From contig QHUF01000247.1 of assembly GCA_003221075.1 (NCBI GenBank), forward strand, positions 1-17,601: a stretch of 17,601 nucleotides of DNA. Direction: 5' to 3'. The DNA comes from Gemmatimonadota bacterium (lineage in GTDB: Bacteria > Gemmatimonadota > Gemmatimonadetes > Gemmatimonadales > GWC2-71-9). The translations under genes and the position numbers were made by a program. Below are positions 1-7,273 of the stretch, piece by piece (position 1 is the stretch's first letter; every line of letters starts with the position of its first letter). Below the pieces are notes generated by a model that saw nothing but the letters and a program-made list of their open reading frames with translations, did no database searches and was not told the origin of the DNA.

Positions 1-292
1 CGAGCCGTTTCTGATAACTGAACGCCGAGTCGACCGCGGCCTGGAACTGATTGCTCGTCTGTTGTCCGCGCTCACCGAGATATTGCTCCGCGGCGCGGAT
101 CTCGTCGAACACCGCCGTGACGAGGCCACTTCCCACCTCGCTCGATTCCCGGACACGCTCGATCTCAGTCGCCAGCGAGCTGCGCAACGTGCCCAGGGAC
201 GTGACGCCGACGACCGAGGCAATCACGAGTCCCGCCAGAAGGCCCGACATGCCCAAAATGATGCGCCAGCGGATCGTGTCGAGCGACTTCAT
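1..292 (-). CDS. Membrane sensor/receptor protein, N-terminal fragment (partial)
   Basis: The frame is open from an ATG at 290-292 to the left window edge, giving about 97 residues and no stop. A short basic N-terminus (MKSLDTIRWR) is followed by one hydrophobic segment at about residues 11-34. After that comes an amphipathic, charged helix-rich stretch rich in Glu, Arg, Ser and Gln. This is the usual beginning of the four-helix-bundle periplasmic sensor of methyl-accepting receptors and many histidine kinases. The start overlaps the stop of the upstream binding-protein gene by 4 bp (ATGA), so the two are translationally coupled. That pairing suggests the lipoprotein hands ligand information to this sensor. 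The output domain (kinase, HAMP/MCP or other) lies outside the window, so the exact class is inference. Confidence 0.75.
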   Translation of the reverse strand, partial: MKSLDTIRWRIILGMSGLLAGLVIASVVGVTSLGTLRSSLATEIERVRESSEVGSGLVTAVFDEIRAAEQYLGERGQQTSNQFQAAVDSAFSYQKRL

Positions 293-1410
293 TGACCGGG
301 CTCGGGTATCAGTTGGCCCTCGCGGACGACCCCGATCACCACCTGTTTCGACGGGACGTCGCCGTGGCTGTCGAACGCAATCGTGCCGGTGACGCCTTCG
401 AACGCCGGAAGATCGCTGCCGATCCGCGCCAAGCGGTCCCGCACGGCGCGGCGGTCGACGCCCGATTCCCTGAGCACGCTCGCCAACAAACGGACGATGT
501 CGTACGCCGCCGCCCCGCGGTGATCGGGACGCTCGCCCGGGTAGGCACGGGCGTACGCGCCGTAGAATTGCGCATTGCGCTCACCAGCCTGGTCCACGAG
601 GTACGCGACGGACATCCGCACACCCTCCGCCAGTGGGCCGTCCCGTTCGATGCCGCTGAGCGCGTCTCCGCCGAGCGTCGTCCAGTGGACGCCCATCCGT
701 CCCATCTCGCGCAGCGCGAGCTCCGCTCCGCCACGATCGGTTGCGAGCACGAGCGCGTCGACGTTCCCCTTCTGTCGCAGGCGCGAGAGGTACGGCTCGA
801 GGCTCGGCGTCGCTGAGAGCATCGGATCCGCCTCGACGATCTCGCCACCCAGGCGCTTGAACTCGGCGGTAAAGCTGAGACGCAGTCCGCGGCCGTAGTC
901 GTCGTCCAGGTAAATCACGCCGACGCGCTGTGCACTGAGCATCTGGCGGGCGTAGTGGGCGAGTTGTGCGCCATGACTCAAATCGCTGGGGCACACGCGG
1001 AACATGTAGGGACTCACGCCGGAGAGGTCGGGGCTCGACGCCGATGGCGAGATCATCAGGAGCGGGCGGCGCGCCTCACCGTAGACGCGGCCCGCCGCGA
1101 GCGACGCGCTCGACGTGAGATGTCCGACGACCGCGACGACGGCCGGGTCGTCCGCGAGCTGTTGCGCGATCCGGATAGCGACATCCCCAAGTCCGCTGTC
1201 GTCCATGATGCGCAGCGCCAGCGGCCGTCCTCGAATTCCGCCCCGGGCGTTGATTTCCTTGACCGCAAGCTCCGCGGCATGCTGCATCGATACGCCGCGG
1301 GGCTGGGAGAAGGGTCCGGCGAGCCCGAGGACAATGGGCTCGCGGCTGCTTCCACCGGAGCAGGCAGTAAGCGAGCAAACCGCGGCGAGGAGGGCCCGGC
1401 ACCTGCGCAT
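289..1410 (-). CDS. Branched-chain-amino-acid-type periplasmic binding lipoprotein (Peripla_BP_6 family)
   Basis: The product has 373 residues. It starts with a signal peptide carrying a lipobox (LTAC, Cys17), so the mature protein should be lipid-anchored outside the cytoplasmic membrane. The rest reads as a LivJ/LivK-type type-1 periplasmic binding fold: IVLGLAGPFSQPRG at the start of the mature domain, then VKEINARGGIRGRPLAL, VVGHLTSSASLAAG, YMFRVCPSD and VGVIYLDDDYGRG, which are typical positions in this family. Length is normal. No permease or ATPase genes are adjacent. The following gene is a membrane sensor overlapping by 4 bp, so a role as a ligand-sensing co-receptor is as likely as transport. 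The ligand cannot be read from the sequence. No clear Shine-Dalgarno precedes the ATG, but the signal peptide supports this start. Confidence 0.9.
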   Translation of the reverse strand: MRRCRALLAAVCSLTACSGGSSREPIVLGLAGPFSQPRGVSMQHAAELAVKEINARGGIRGRPLALRIMDDSGLGDVAIRIAQQLADDPAVVAVVGHLTSSASLAAGRVYGEARRPLLMISPSASSPDLSGVSPYMFRVCPSDLSHGAQLAHYARQMLSAQRVGVIYLDDDYGRGLRLSFTAEFKRLGGEIVEADPMLSATPSLEPYLSRLRQKGNVDALVLATDRGGAELALREMGRMGVHWTTLGGDALSGIERDGPLAEGVRMSVAYLVDQAGERNAQFYGAYARAYPGERPDHRGAAAYDIVRLLASVLRESGVDRRAVRDRLARIGSDLPAFEGVTGTIAFDSHGDVPSKQVVIGVVREGQLIPEPGQ

Positions 1411-1475
1411 GAGCGGGCAAGGTTAAAGCTGCGAATGGGATAGCGCAATATCCACGCGCTTTCCACATTACGTGC

Positions 1476-2318
1476 GTGGATGCGATTCGGCAGCTGTGTG
1501 GATTTGCGGCGGGACTCGAGCGTCTCGTCGTCGCGAAGGGCGCCGCCGAATTGGAGGCCATGTGGGACGAGTTGAATCTGGGGCAGCTGGGATGGGAGGC
1601 GCTCGCGCTCGCGCGCCGCGCCAACACCGAAAAACTCGAGCCGGCGCTCGCGGCCGTCGATCGCCGCCTGCTCGCGACGCTGGAACGCTGTCGCGCGTTC
1701 CTCGATCCCCACATCGTGACCTTTCGCGTGCCGGAGCTGGAACGCTGGCAGCATGCCGCCGCCGCGGCGTTGGTTGGGGCACGCTGGGGCGTCGCGGGTC
1801 TGCGCACCGTCATTGCCGATACCCAGGCGCCGCTGGGGCGCCGGTACTTCGCGTTTCTGGCCCTCGCCGAGCGCCATCCCAAAGAAGCGTGGCCGCTGTT
1901 CGCGAAGTATCTGCAGACGCCGGGCGCACACCATGCCTTTGTCGCCGCGGCGGTCGAAGCGGCGCGCTACTATCCTGGTCAGGCGCCAAATGTGATCGCG
2001 TTGTTCCAGCGGATTCGCGGGGACGAGATGATGCGTCGCTTCCTCGCGCCGAAGATTCTCGAATCGCTCTACGTCCTCGGCGACCCCGCGGCGCTGCCGC
2101 TGTTCGAGGAGCTGCTCGTGGCCGGTCACACCGCCGCGGACGCCGGCCGGTGCGAAGTGACGCGAGCGCTCGTCGCCGTGCGGAAGCTCACGGGCAAGGT
2201 GGCGCCAAACAGCAAGTTCCCCGATCCGGAAGAGCCGAAGGTGCTTCGGGCGCTCGATGAGGCGCAGCGCATTTTTGAGGAGGAGAAGGACCGGCTCGAG
2301 CCGGTCGTCGTTATTTGA
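1476..2318 (+). CDS. HEAT-like repeat protein, function unknown
   Basis: The product has 280 residues, from a GTG start at 1476. The next in-frame ATG (1560) would lose about 28 residues. The sequence is almost entirely alpha-helical, with repeating hydrophobic/Arg-rich helix pairs such as RRYFAFLALAERHPKEAWPL and APKILESLYVLGDPAALPLF. This resembles HEAT or Armadillo-type repeats that form protein-binding scaffolds. There is no signal peptide or membrane segment, so it should be cytoplasmic. It is divergent from the binding-lipoprotein gene (65 bp between starts) and its end overlaps the convergent hydrolase gene by 8 bp. No partner is indicated. A -10-like CACATT sits 6 nt upstream of the GTG, so a leaderless message is possible. 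I do not recognise a specific family. Confidence 0.8.
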   Translation: MDAIRQLCGFAAGLERLVVAKGAAELEAMWDELNLGQLGWEALALARRANTEKLEPALAAVDRRLLATLERCRAFLDPHIVTFRVPELERWQHAAAAALVGARWGVAGLRTVIADTQAPLGRRYFAFLALAERHPKEAWPLFAKYLQTPGAHHAFVAAAVEAARYYPGQAPNVIALFQRIRGDEMMRRFLAPKILESLYVLGDPAALPLFEELLVAGHTAADAGRCEVTRALVAVRKLTGKVAPNSKFPDPEEPKVLRALDEAQRIFEEEKDRLEPVVVI

Positions 2319-3114
2319 CGAAGGCCGCCAGTTTTGCTTTGTACGCGTTCCCACCCATGTCGTAGGTGTCGTTGTGCCCCGCGCCCTCTATCATCACGAA
2401 CTCCACCGGACCACCGGCTGCGGCGGCAACATCGTGACCCATCCTGATGGGCACCAGCATGTCGGCGGTCCCGTGGAAGATGAGAGTCGGGCAGTGAATG
2501 CGTTGCATCCGGCCGATGTTGTCCAACCCGAGTCGCACCAGGAACGACGGGAAGATGCGGTAATGGCGGGCCGCCATTCCATGCGCGCTGGTGAAGGGTG
2601 ACTCGAGAATCAGACCTGCCACCTCGTGCGTAGCGGCCGTATGCGTGGCGGCCGCGCTCCCCAGGGAACGGCCGTAGACATAGATGCGCTGGCGATCGAC
2701 GTCCGGACGCGTGATCAGCGCGTTGTAAGCGAGATCGGCGGCCTCATACATGCCCGCTTCGGTGGCTCGGCCGCCGCTCGCTCCATAACCCGGATAATCG
2801 ACGACGAGCAGCGCTGCGTTGGGCGGCCGGAAATCCCGGATTACCGGCCAGATGGCGGCGATCGTCTCACCGTTGCCGTAGAACCACAGAAGAGCGGCGG
2901 AGGGCGGGGAAGGGCGGCGAAGGGGCGGCAAATACCATCCAAGGAGCCGAGTGCCATCCTGCATCCGCAGCTCGATCTGCTCGCCGTATCCAAGGACTTG
3001 CACGGGATCTGGCAGCGGCGCCCGAGGTGCCGGGAACGTGATCTTCTCTTGCAGCGCCCAGAGCACGACCGAGAGGACGACGTACACCCCCGCGAGTCCC
3101 ACAACGATGGCCAT
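2311..3114 (-). CDS. Alpha/beta hydrolase, BEM46/YfhR-like, membrane-anchored
   Basis: The product has 267 residues when started at the ATG at 3112-3114. Upstream in-frame codons would overlap the divergent gene. An N-terminal hydrophobic segment (about residues 2-21) probably anchors it in the membrane. The catalytic triad is visible: nucleophile Ser150 in YGRSLGSAAA, Asp218 in HGTADMLVP and His247 in GAGHNDT. FYGNGE near residue 80 forms the oxyanion region, and DYPGYGASGG near 106 is also typical of the family. These features match BEM46/YfhR-like serine hydrolases, whose substrates are mostly unknown; esterase or acyl hydrolase activity is likely. The stop overlaps the convergent HEAT-like gene by 8 bp. 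The start is only 23 bp from the divergent ADP-ribosylglycohydrolase start, leaving little room for separate promoters. Confidence 0.9.
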   Translation of the reverse strand: MAIVVGLAGVYVVLSVVLWALQEKITFPAPRAPLPDPVQVLGYGEQIELRMQDGTRLLGWYLPPLRRPSPPSAALLWFYGNGETIAAIWPVIRDFRPPNAALLVVDYPGYGASGGRATEAGMYEAADLAYNALITRPDVDRQRIYVYGRSLGSAAATHTAATHEVAGLILESPFTSAHGMAARHYRIFPSFLVRLGLDNIGRMQRIHCPTLIFHGTADMLVPIRMGHDVAAAAGGPVEFVMIEGAGHNDTYDMGGNAYKAKLAAFVK

Positions 3115-3137
3115 GGCCGGTGTTAATTTGTGGCCCA

Positions 3138-4067
3138 ATGGACCGGGGAGACCCACAGCTCGTATCGCGCGCCCGGGGCGCGTTGCTGGGCCTTGTCGCA
3201 GGCAATCAGTTGGGCGTCCCCACCGAGCACCTGGGAACGCCGGAAGCCATCCGCAAAGCCTTCCCGAACGGCGTCGTCGATCTCGCCCCACCACCCAAGA
3301 ACTCCCCCTACGATGACGATGCGGCGATGGCGCTGTTGCTCGGCGAATCGCTGTTGGCATCGAAGGGGTTCGACGCGAACGACGTGGCGGGTCGCTGGGT
3401 GAAATGGATGAAGGTGGATGGCCGCGGGATCGGGATCACGACCAGGCGTGCGCTCACATTGGTCGACCGCGGGAAGGACCCGTTCGAAGCGGGCCAGCTC
3501 GCGAACCAGGAGAATCCGGGCCGCTCGGCCGGCAACGGCAGCGTGATGCGCTGCATTCCGGTCGCGCTGCGCTATCACGACGATCCCGATCGCCTCATTC
3601 GCGTGTCGACCCAGCAGGCCGCCATCACGCACGCCGACGCGCGCTGTACCTGGGGTGCGGCCGCCGTGAACCTCGCGGCGCGCGAGCTGTTGCATGGCAA
3701 CATCTACTTCATCGACGAGGTGATGCACCGCATCGGTGACCGCGCGCCGCGCGTGCTGCGCGACGCGATCCACCGCGTGCCGCGCGAGCGCGAGGGCGAT
3801 CTCCCGATCGCGCGAGCCGGTGAGGCCGGCTACGTGGTTCACTGCGTGGAAATCGCGTTCTGGTTCGTGGCGCACGACCGCTCGCTCGAGGAGGCGCTGA
3901 TCGCCCTCGCCCAGGCTGGCGGCGACACCGATACGAATGCCGCTGTCGCGGGTGCGCTGCTCGGCGCGCGGTACGGAGACGTGGCGTTGCCGCCGCGCTG
4001 GGTAGACCAGATCACTGGATCGCAGGGAATCGCGCAGCTCGCCGAGCGCCTGGTGTCAGCGCTCTGA
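3138..4067 (+). CDS. ADP-ribosylglycohydrolase (DraG-like)
   Basis: The product has 309 residues from the ATG at 3138; a GTG at 3120 would add six residues. It should hydrolyse ADP-ribose from a modified protein or small molecule in the cytoplasm. Family signatures are clear: RGALLGLVAGNQLGVPTE at the N-terminus, an acidic metal-binding cluster YDDDAAMALLL (Asp59-61) in the position of the TDDT motif, GNGSVMR in the middle, and GGDTDTNAAVAGALLGARYG near the C-terminus, which supplies the second set of metal ligands. The N-terminal motif has Asn where many members have Asp (GN rather than GD), a mild deviation. No ADP-ribosyltransferase or macrodomain gene lies nearby, so the substrate is unknown. 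A TAATTT -10-like element lies 8 nt upstream of the ATG and no Shine-Dalgarno is evident. It ends 1 nt from the convergent gene. Confidence 0.93.
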   Translation: MDRGDPQLVSRARGALLGLVAGNQLGVPTEHLGTPEAIRKAFPNGVVDLAPPPKNSPYDDDAAMALLLGESLLASKGFDANDVAGRWVKWMKVDGRGIGITTRRALTLVDRGKDPFEAGQLANQENPGRSAGNGSVMRCIPVALRYHDDPDRLIRVSTQQAAITHADARCTWGAAAVNLAARELLHGNIYFIDEVMHRIGDRAPRVLRDAIHRVPREREGDLPIARAGEAGYVVHCVEIAFWFVAHDRSLEEALIALAQAGGDTDTNAAVAGALLGARYGDVALPPRWVDQITGSQGIAQLAERLVSAL

Positions 4068-4068
4068 G

Positions 4069-4605
4069 CTAGGGCTTCTTGGCCGGCCGCGGTGCAGGCC
4101 GCGGCGCAGGCCGATAGTGGGCGATCCGAGCCAGCACATCCCGGTCGTTGAGTGTGATCGAGATCACGCGCCAATCACGACCGCCGCGCCAGTTGAGCCG
4201 GATGAACCGCCGGCCCTTGGTCCATTCCCACATGCTGCGCTCACGCCGATGCGGCGCACCCAGCTGCTTGCGAATCTGATCCTGCGTCCGGCGCACCAGC
4301 GCGACCTTCCCCGAATCCACGAACGCAATGACCGACGTCCGACCCTCGATGACATTGGCGCTCAAATAGAAACGTGCGCTGTCCACCGGATCTCGCACGC
4401 GAACACCGCAGTCCATCACCTGTGCTGTATTGTGCATCGTCTGACACGCCAGGATATCGCTGTCACCCTGCGCGATGCTGCGGGCGCGGGAAGCAAAATC
4501 ACGGTAGGGCATCCCCGGCGCGAATCCGCGATACGCGAACGGTCGCGGCGCTGACGCGGCTTGCGGCGCCTGCACGAGCAGGAGGAAGAGGATCGCAGGA
4601 GTCAT
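4069..4605 (-). CDS. Small exported protein, unknown function
   Basis: The product has 178 residues from the ATG at 4603-4605. The N-terminus MTPAILFLLLVQAPQAASA is a short Sec-type signal peptide. The mature part has two Cys residues (in ILACQTM and VMDCGVRV, about residues 54 and 66) that could form a disulfide, then a mixed alpha/beta region, and ends in a Pro/Ala/Arg/Lys tail with PAPR repeats. I recognise no family. A -10-like TATATT lies exactly 6 nt before the ATG and no Shine-Dalgarno exists, which suggests leaderless expression. A longer reading of the frame would run through the cold-shock gene's terminator and is unlikely. It lies downstream of that terminator, so it is probably not co-transcribed with the cold-shock gene. 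Confidence 0.75.
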   Translation of the reverse strand: MTPAILFLLLVQAPQAASAPRPFAYRGFAPGMPYRDFASRARSIAQGDSDILACQTMHNTAQVMDCGVRVRDPVDSARFYLSANVIEGRTSVIAFVDSGKVALVRRTQDQIRKQLGAPHRRERSMWEWTKGRRFIRLNWRGGRDWRVISITLNDRDVLARIAHYRPAPRPAPRPAKKP

Positions 4606-4611
4606 GGCGCC

Positions 4612-4617
4612 AATATA
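4612..4617 (-). promoter_or_regulatory. Candidate -10 box of a leaderless promoter
   Basis: TATATT on the minus strand is separated from the ATG at 4605 by six bases (GGCGCC), placing the expected transcription start on the initiator A. No good -35 is visible. Part of the upstream region is the cold-shock terminator. Confidence 0.45.
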
Positions 4618-4655
4618 AGAAAAGCAAACGGGCCCGGTGTGACCCGGGCCCGTTT
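4616..4655 (-). terminator. Intrinsic terminator of the cold-shock gene
   Basis: A perfect 12-bp stem (4626-4637 with 4644-4655; arm AAACGGGCCCGG) has a 6-nt loop. On the minus strand it is followed by a T-rich stretch, GCTTTTCTTATATT. It lies 34 nt after the cold-shock stop codon and just before the start of the next minus-strand gene, so it separates the two. Confidence 0.85.
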
Positions 4656-4656
4656 C

Positions 4657-4684
4657 GTAGCGGCGCAGCATGCTGCGCCCCTAC
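4657..4684. repeat. REP-like 28-bp palindrome, copy 1
   Basis: An 18-bp perfect palindrome (GGCGCAGCATGCTGCGCC, 4662-4679) is flanked by GTAG and CTAC, which also pair. The whole is a 28-bp inverted repeat with a single C/C mismatch (4661/4680). It sits 5 nt after the cold-shock stop codon. The same element occurs at 14937-14964 with two substitutions. Confidence 0.85.
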
Positions 4685-4689
4685 GCAAC

Positions 4690-4890
4690 TCAAACCTTAC
4701 GAACGTTCTGCGCTTGCAGCCCCTTTGGTCCCTGGGCAACGTCGAACTCGACGTTGTCGCCCTCTGCGAGGCTCCGGAACCCCTCCGCCTGGATCGCTGT
4801 GAAGTGGACGAACACGTCTGGACCCGACTCCTGCGCGATAAAGCCAAAGCCCTTCGCGTCGTTAAACCACTTCACCTTACCCTTAGCCAT
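4690..4890 (-). CDS. Cold-shock protein (CspA family)
   Basis: The product has 66 residues and is a complete single cold-shock domain that binds single-stranded RNA and DNA and melts RNA structure. Both nucleic-acid-binding motifs are present: RNP1 as KGFGFI (residues 13-18) and RNP2 as VFVHF (about 26-30). KVKWFNDAKG at the start and GPKGLQAQNV near the end are also standard. Length is typical. A GAGG lies 10 nt upstream of the ATG. A promoter with TTGACA and a 17-bp spacer is found about 160 bp upstream, which gives a long leader as in many csp genes. Unusually, that leader contains an intrinsic terminator. The gene ends with a REP-like palindrome and a strong terminator, so it is monocistronic. 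Confidence 0.97.
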   Translation of the reverse strand: MAKGKVKWFNDAKGFGFIAQESGPDVFVHFTAIQAEGFRSLAEGDNVEFDVAQGPKGLQAQNVRKV

Positions 4891-4966
4891 ACCGTTAAGA
4901 CCTCAGCACAATGGGGCACTGCCCCGGACTGGAACGACCCACGCCACCGCGGTCGTGGGACGGGCT

Positions 4967-5002
4967 CAAACAAAAATCCGCGAGACATGTGGTCCTCGCG
5001 GA
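4967..5002 (-). terminator. Intrinsic terminator inside the cold-shock leader (candidate attenuator)
   Basis: On the minus strand an 8-bp perfect stem (TCCGCGAG at 5002-4995 with CTCGCGGA at 4984-4977) and 10-nt loop are followed directly by TTTTTGTTTG. It lies about 45 nt downstream of the predicted start site and 86 nt upstream of the cold-shock ATG, with no other minus-strand gene upstream that would need it. Confidence 0.65.
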
Positions 5003-5049
5003 AGCGCAGACAGCCGGTGACGGTGCCACGTATGCTTGAACCGGGGGCA

Positions 5050-5078
5050 AAAGTATTAACGCCCCTCGTAGCTGTCAA
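5050..5078 (-). promoter_or_regulatory. Sigma-70-type promoter of the cold-shock gene
   Basis: On the minus strand a perfect -35 (TTGACA, 5078-5073), a 17-bp spacer and a -10 TACTTT (5055-5050) are present. Predicted transcription start is about 5043, giving a leader of about 150 nt before the ATG at 4890. Confidence 0.65.
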
Positions 5079-5196
5079 TTGCGACTGCCGTTTCGTCGCG
5101 CGGTCACTATTGCGACATCATCGTAACACTTCCGAGCCGTCGAAATGCGCGATAACCTCAGAGTCCCTTTACCTGCCGTCGGACGGAGGCGTTCAC

Positions 5197-7176
5197 ATGT
5201 TGCTGCCCGCGTTACTGTCGTTAGTCGTCCTTCAACAGGCCACCAGCACCACCGCACCGCCCGCGCAAATCGCCAAAGTCGAAGTACAGCCCTCCGGCGG
5301 CGAAGTGCAGGTCGGCGGCAAACTCAAGTTCACGGCTCGGGCACTCGACGCAGCGGGTCAGCCGGTCCCCGGCGCTCAGTTCGGATGGTATGACGGCGCC
5401 ATGCAGGGACAGGTGGATTCGACCGGCGTATTCACCGGCGGCTATCAGGGTTACTCGCGTGTCACGGCGGTGGCGTACGTGCCAGGCGTGCAGGGAAATC
5501 AGGTGTTCGGAACCGCCGTCGTACACGTTCTGCCCGAACCGCCTTCCCGCATTGAACTCGATCCGCGGCCCGCTCGCCTGGTCGCCGGTTCGCGACTCAC
5601 GCTCTCGGCTACGCCGTTCTCGCGGCACGGCGACCGTCGTTCCGATCGGGTGACCTTCACGTCGAGCAATCCACGCATCGCGACCGTGACGAACGATGGC
5701 CGGCTGCGGGCGGTCGCTCCGGGTCGCGCGACGATCACTGCGACGGCCAGGACGGCGACGGAAGCGCTGGCCCTTCAGGTGCTCCCGAACACCGTCGCTC
5801 GCGTCACCATCGAGCCCGCGACCTCGAACGTGCGCACGGGTGATGTCGTGAAATTCTCCGCCACCGCGCGCAGCGCGGCTGGCCGGCCGGTCGGGGACGT
5901 CGCCGTCGACTGGGCCGTCGTGGCAGGTCCGGGTATCTCGTCGATTGAGCCGAGCGGCACGTTCGTCGCCGAGCTCGCGGGCGACTACACCGTGACGGCA
6001 TCGATCGGCGGGAAGGACGCAGACGCCGTCGTGCACGTCGCGCCGCGCGAAGTCGGGCGGGGGATCGAAGTGCGGGGGCGCGTCCCGATCACGATGAGCG
6101 CGGCGGAGGTGTGGGTGCATCCGTCGGGGACGTGCGCGTACCTCTCGACGATCGCCGACCGTGTGTACGCGATCGACATCACCGATGTGACGCATCCCAA
6201 GATCATCGACTCGATGATGACGAACGCGCGCATCGTCAACGACGTCATGACGACCGAGGACGGAAAGTATGGCGTCTTCTCACGGGAAGGCGCGTCGGAT
6301 CGCAAGAACGGGATCGTCGTCTTCGACGCGGGTAACCCCTGTCATCCCAAACCGGTCTCCGAGTACACGCAAACCGTCTCGGGCGGGGTCCACAGCTCCT
6401 ACGTCTACAGAGGTTACGCGTATATCACCGACGACGCGACCGGCTCGATGCGCGTGATCGACATTCAGGATCCGCAGCACCCCAAAGAGGTCGCCCGCTG
6501 GCAGACCGAGCAGACCGAGGCCGGGCGATATTTGCACGACATCATGGTCGTCGACGGGCTCGCCTATCTCGCGTACTGGAACGACGGCCTCGTGATCCTC
6601 GATGTCGGCAACGGGATGAAGGGTGGAAGCCCAACGAATCCGCAGTTCGTCTCGCAGTTCAAGTACGACTTGAATGCGGTGTACTCCCGCGTCTCACAGT
6701 TCTGGGGACAGGGATTCGTGCGCGGGACCCACACCGCGTGGAAGCAGGGGCGGTATGTGTTCGTGGGTGACGAGGTGTACGCGGCACATCCGAGCAAAGG
6801 TCTGCAGGACGGCAACAACCTGACCTTCGGCAGACTGCACGTCATCGACGTCTCGGACATCTCGAAGCCACGAGAGGTCGCCTGGTACGAACCGACCGAC
6901 GGTGGCGTCCACAACGTCTGGGTCGTGGGCGATACGCTCTACCTCGGCAACTATCAGGGAGGCGCGCGTGCGGTCGATATCTCCGGGGAGTTGAAGGGCG
7001 ACTTGCTGCGCGAAGGGCGAGAAATGAGCTGGATTCTGACGGTCGACTCACTGGGTCATCGCAGAGCGCCGTTCGCGTGGGGAGCAGTAGTGAAGGATGG
7101 GAACATCTTCGTTCCGGATATCAATACGGGGCTCTGGATTCTGAGACTCGAGCCGAAACAGCAACCAGTTCCCTAG
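5197..7176 (+). CDS. Exported protein with three bacterial-Ig-like domains and an LVIVD beta-propeller
   Basis: The product has 659 residues from the ATG at 5197, chosen because GGAGG lies 7 nt upstream and a signal peptide (MLLPALLSLVVLQQ) follows. An in-frame extension to 4561 crosses the cold-shock gene and is not credible. About residues 25-113, 115-196 and 198-280 are three Big2-type Ig domains; the second holds the hallmark FTSSNPRIATVTNDGRLRAVAPGRATITA. From about 285 to 655 runs a propeller of LVIVD-type repeats, each ending in a strand like VYAIDITDVTHPKII (322), IVVFDAGNPCHPKPV (370), MRVIDIQDPQHPKEV (416), LVILDVGN (463), LHVIDVSDISKPREV (546) and ARAVDIS (589). Such proteins are surface or periplasmic and bind partners; no catalytic residues are obvious. 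It is divergent from the cold-shock gene and convergent with the next gene. Exact role is unknown. Confidence 0.9.
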   Translation: MLLPALLSLVVLQQATSTTAPPAQIAKVEVQPSGGEVQVGGKLKFTARALDAAGQPVPGAQFGWYDGAMQGQVDSTGVFTGGYQGYSRVTAVAYVPGVQGNQVFGTAVVHVLPEPPSRIELDPRPARLVAGSRLTLSATPFSRHGDRRSDRVTFTSSNPRIATVTNDGRLRAVAPGRATITATARTATEALALQVLPNTVARVTIEPATSNVRTGDVVKFSATARSAAGRPVGDVAVDWAVVAGPGISSIEPSGTFVAELAGDYTVTASIGGKDADAVVHVAPREVGRGIEVRGRVPITMSAAEVWVHPSGTCAYLSTIADRVYAIDITDVTHPKIIDSMMTNARIVNDVMTTEDGKYGVFSREGASDRKNGIVVFDAGNPCHPKPVSEYTQTVSGGVHSSYVYRGYAYITDDATGSMRVIDIQDPQHPKEVARWQTEQTEAGRYLHDIMVVDGLAYLAYWNDGLVILDVGNGMKGGSPTNPQFVSQFKYDLNAVYSRVSQFWGQGFVRGTHTAWKQGRYVFVGDEVYAAHPSKGLQDGNNLTFGRLHVIDVSDISKPREVAWYEPTDGGVHNVWVVGDTLYLGNYQGGARAVDISGELKGDLLREGREMSWILTVDSLGHRRAPFAWGAVVKDGNIFVPDINTGLWILRLEPKQQPVP

Positions 7177-7230
7177 CAGTTAGAGACACCGCAGACGCAA
7201 CAGACGCAGCAGTGGCTAACAGCAAGCAGC

Positions 7231-7248
7231 GATTAGGTTTAGCTAATC
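7231..7248. other. Small inverted repeat between convergent genes
   Basis: GATTAG and CTAATC pair around a 6-nt loop in the 97-bp gap between two convergent genes. No T-run follows on either strand, so a role as bidirectional terminator is only a guess. Confidence 0.3.
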
Positions 7249-7273
7249 ACGCTCCACTGAAAACCACCCTTCG

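Noticed and set aside
1056..2354. 432-codon minus-strand open frame
   Set aside because: It runs antisense through the HEAT-like gene and into the lipoprotein gene in another frame. It is low-complexity, Arg/Ala-rich, without domains, a typical high-GC shadow.
3123..3875. 250-codon minus-strand frame
   Set aside because: Antisense to the ADP-ribosylglycohydrolase, which has clear family motifs.
4561..5196. In-frame N-terminal extension of the Ig/LVIVD protein
   Set aside because: It is antisense to the cold-shock gene and its regulatory elements. The ATG at 5197 has a ribosome site and a signal peptide.
5221..6195. 324-codon minus-strand frame
   Set aside because: Antisense to the Ig/LVIVD protein; Arg/His-rich with no family features.
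7231..7248. Hairpin as a certain terminator between convergent genes
   Set aside because: Only 6 bp, A/T-rich and with no T-run; kept only as a weak feature.
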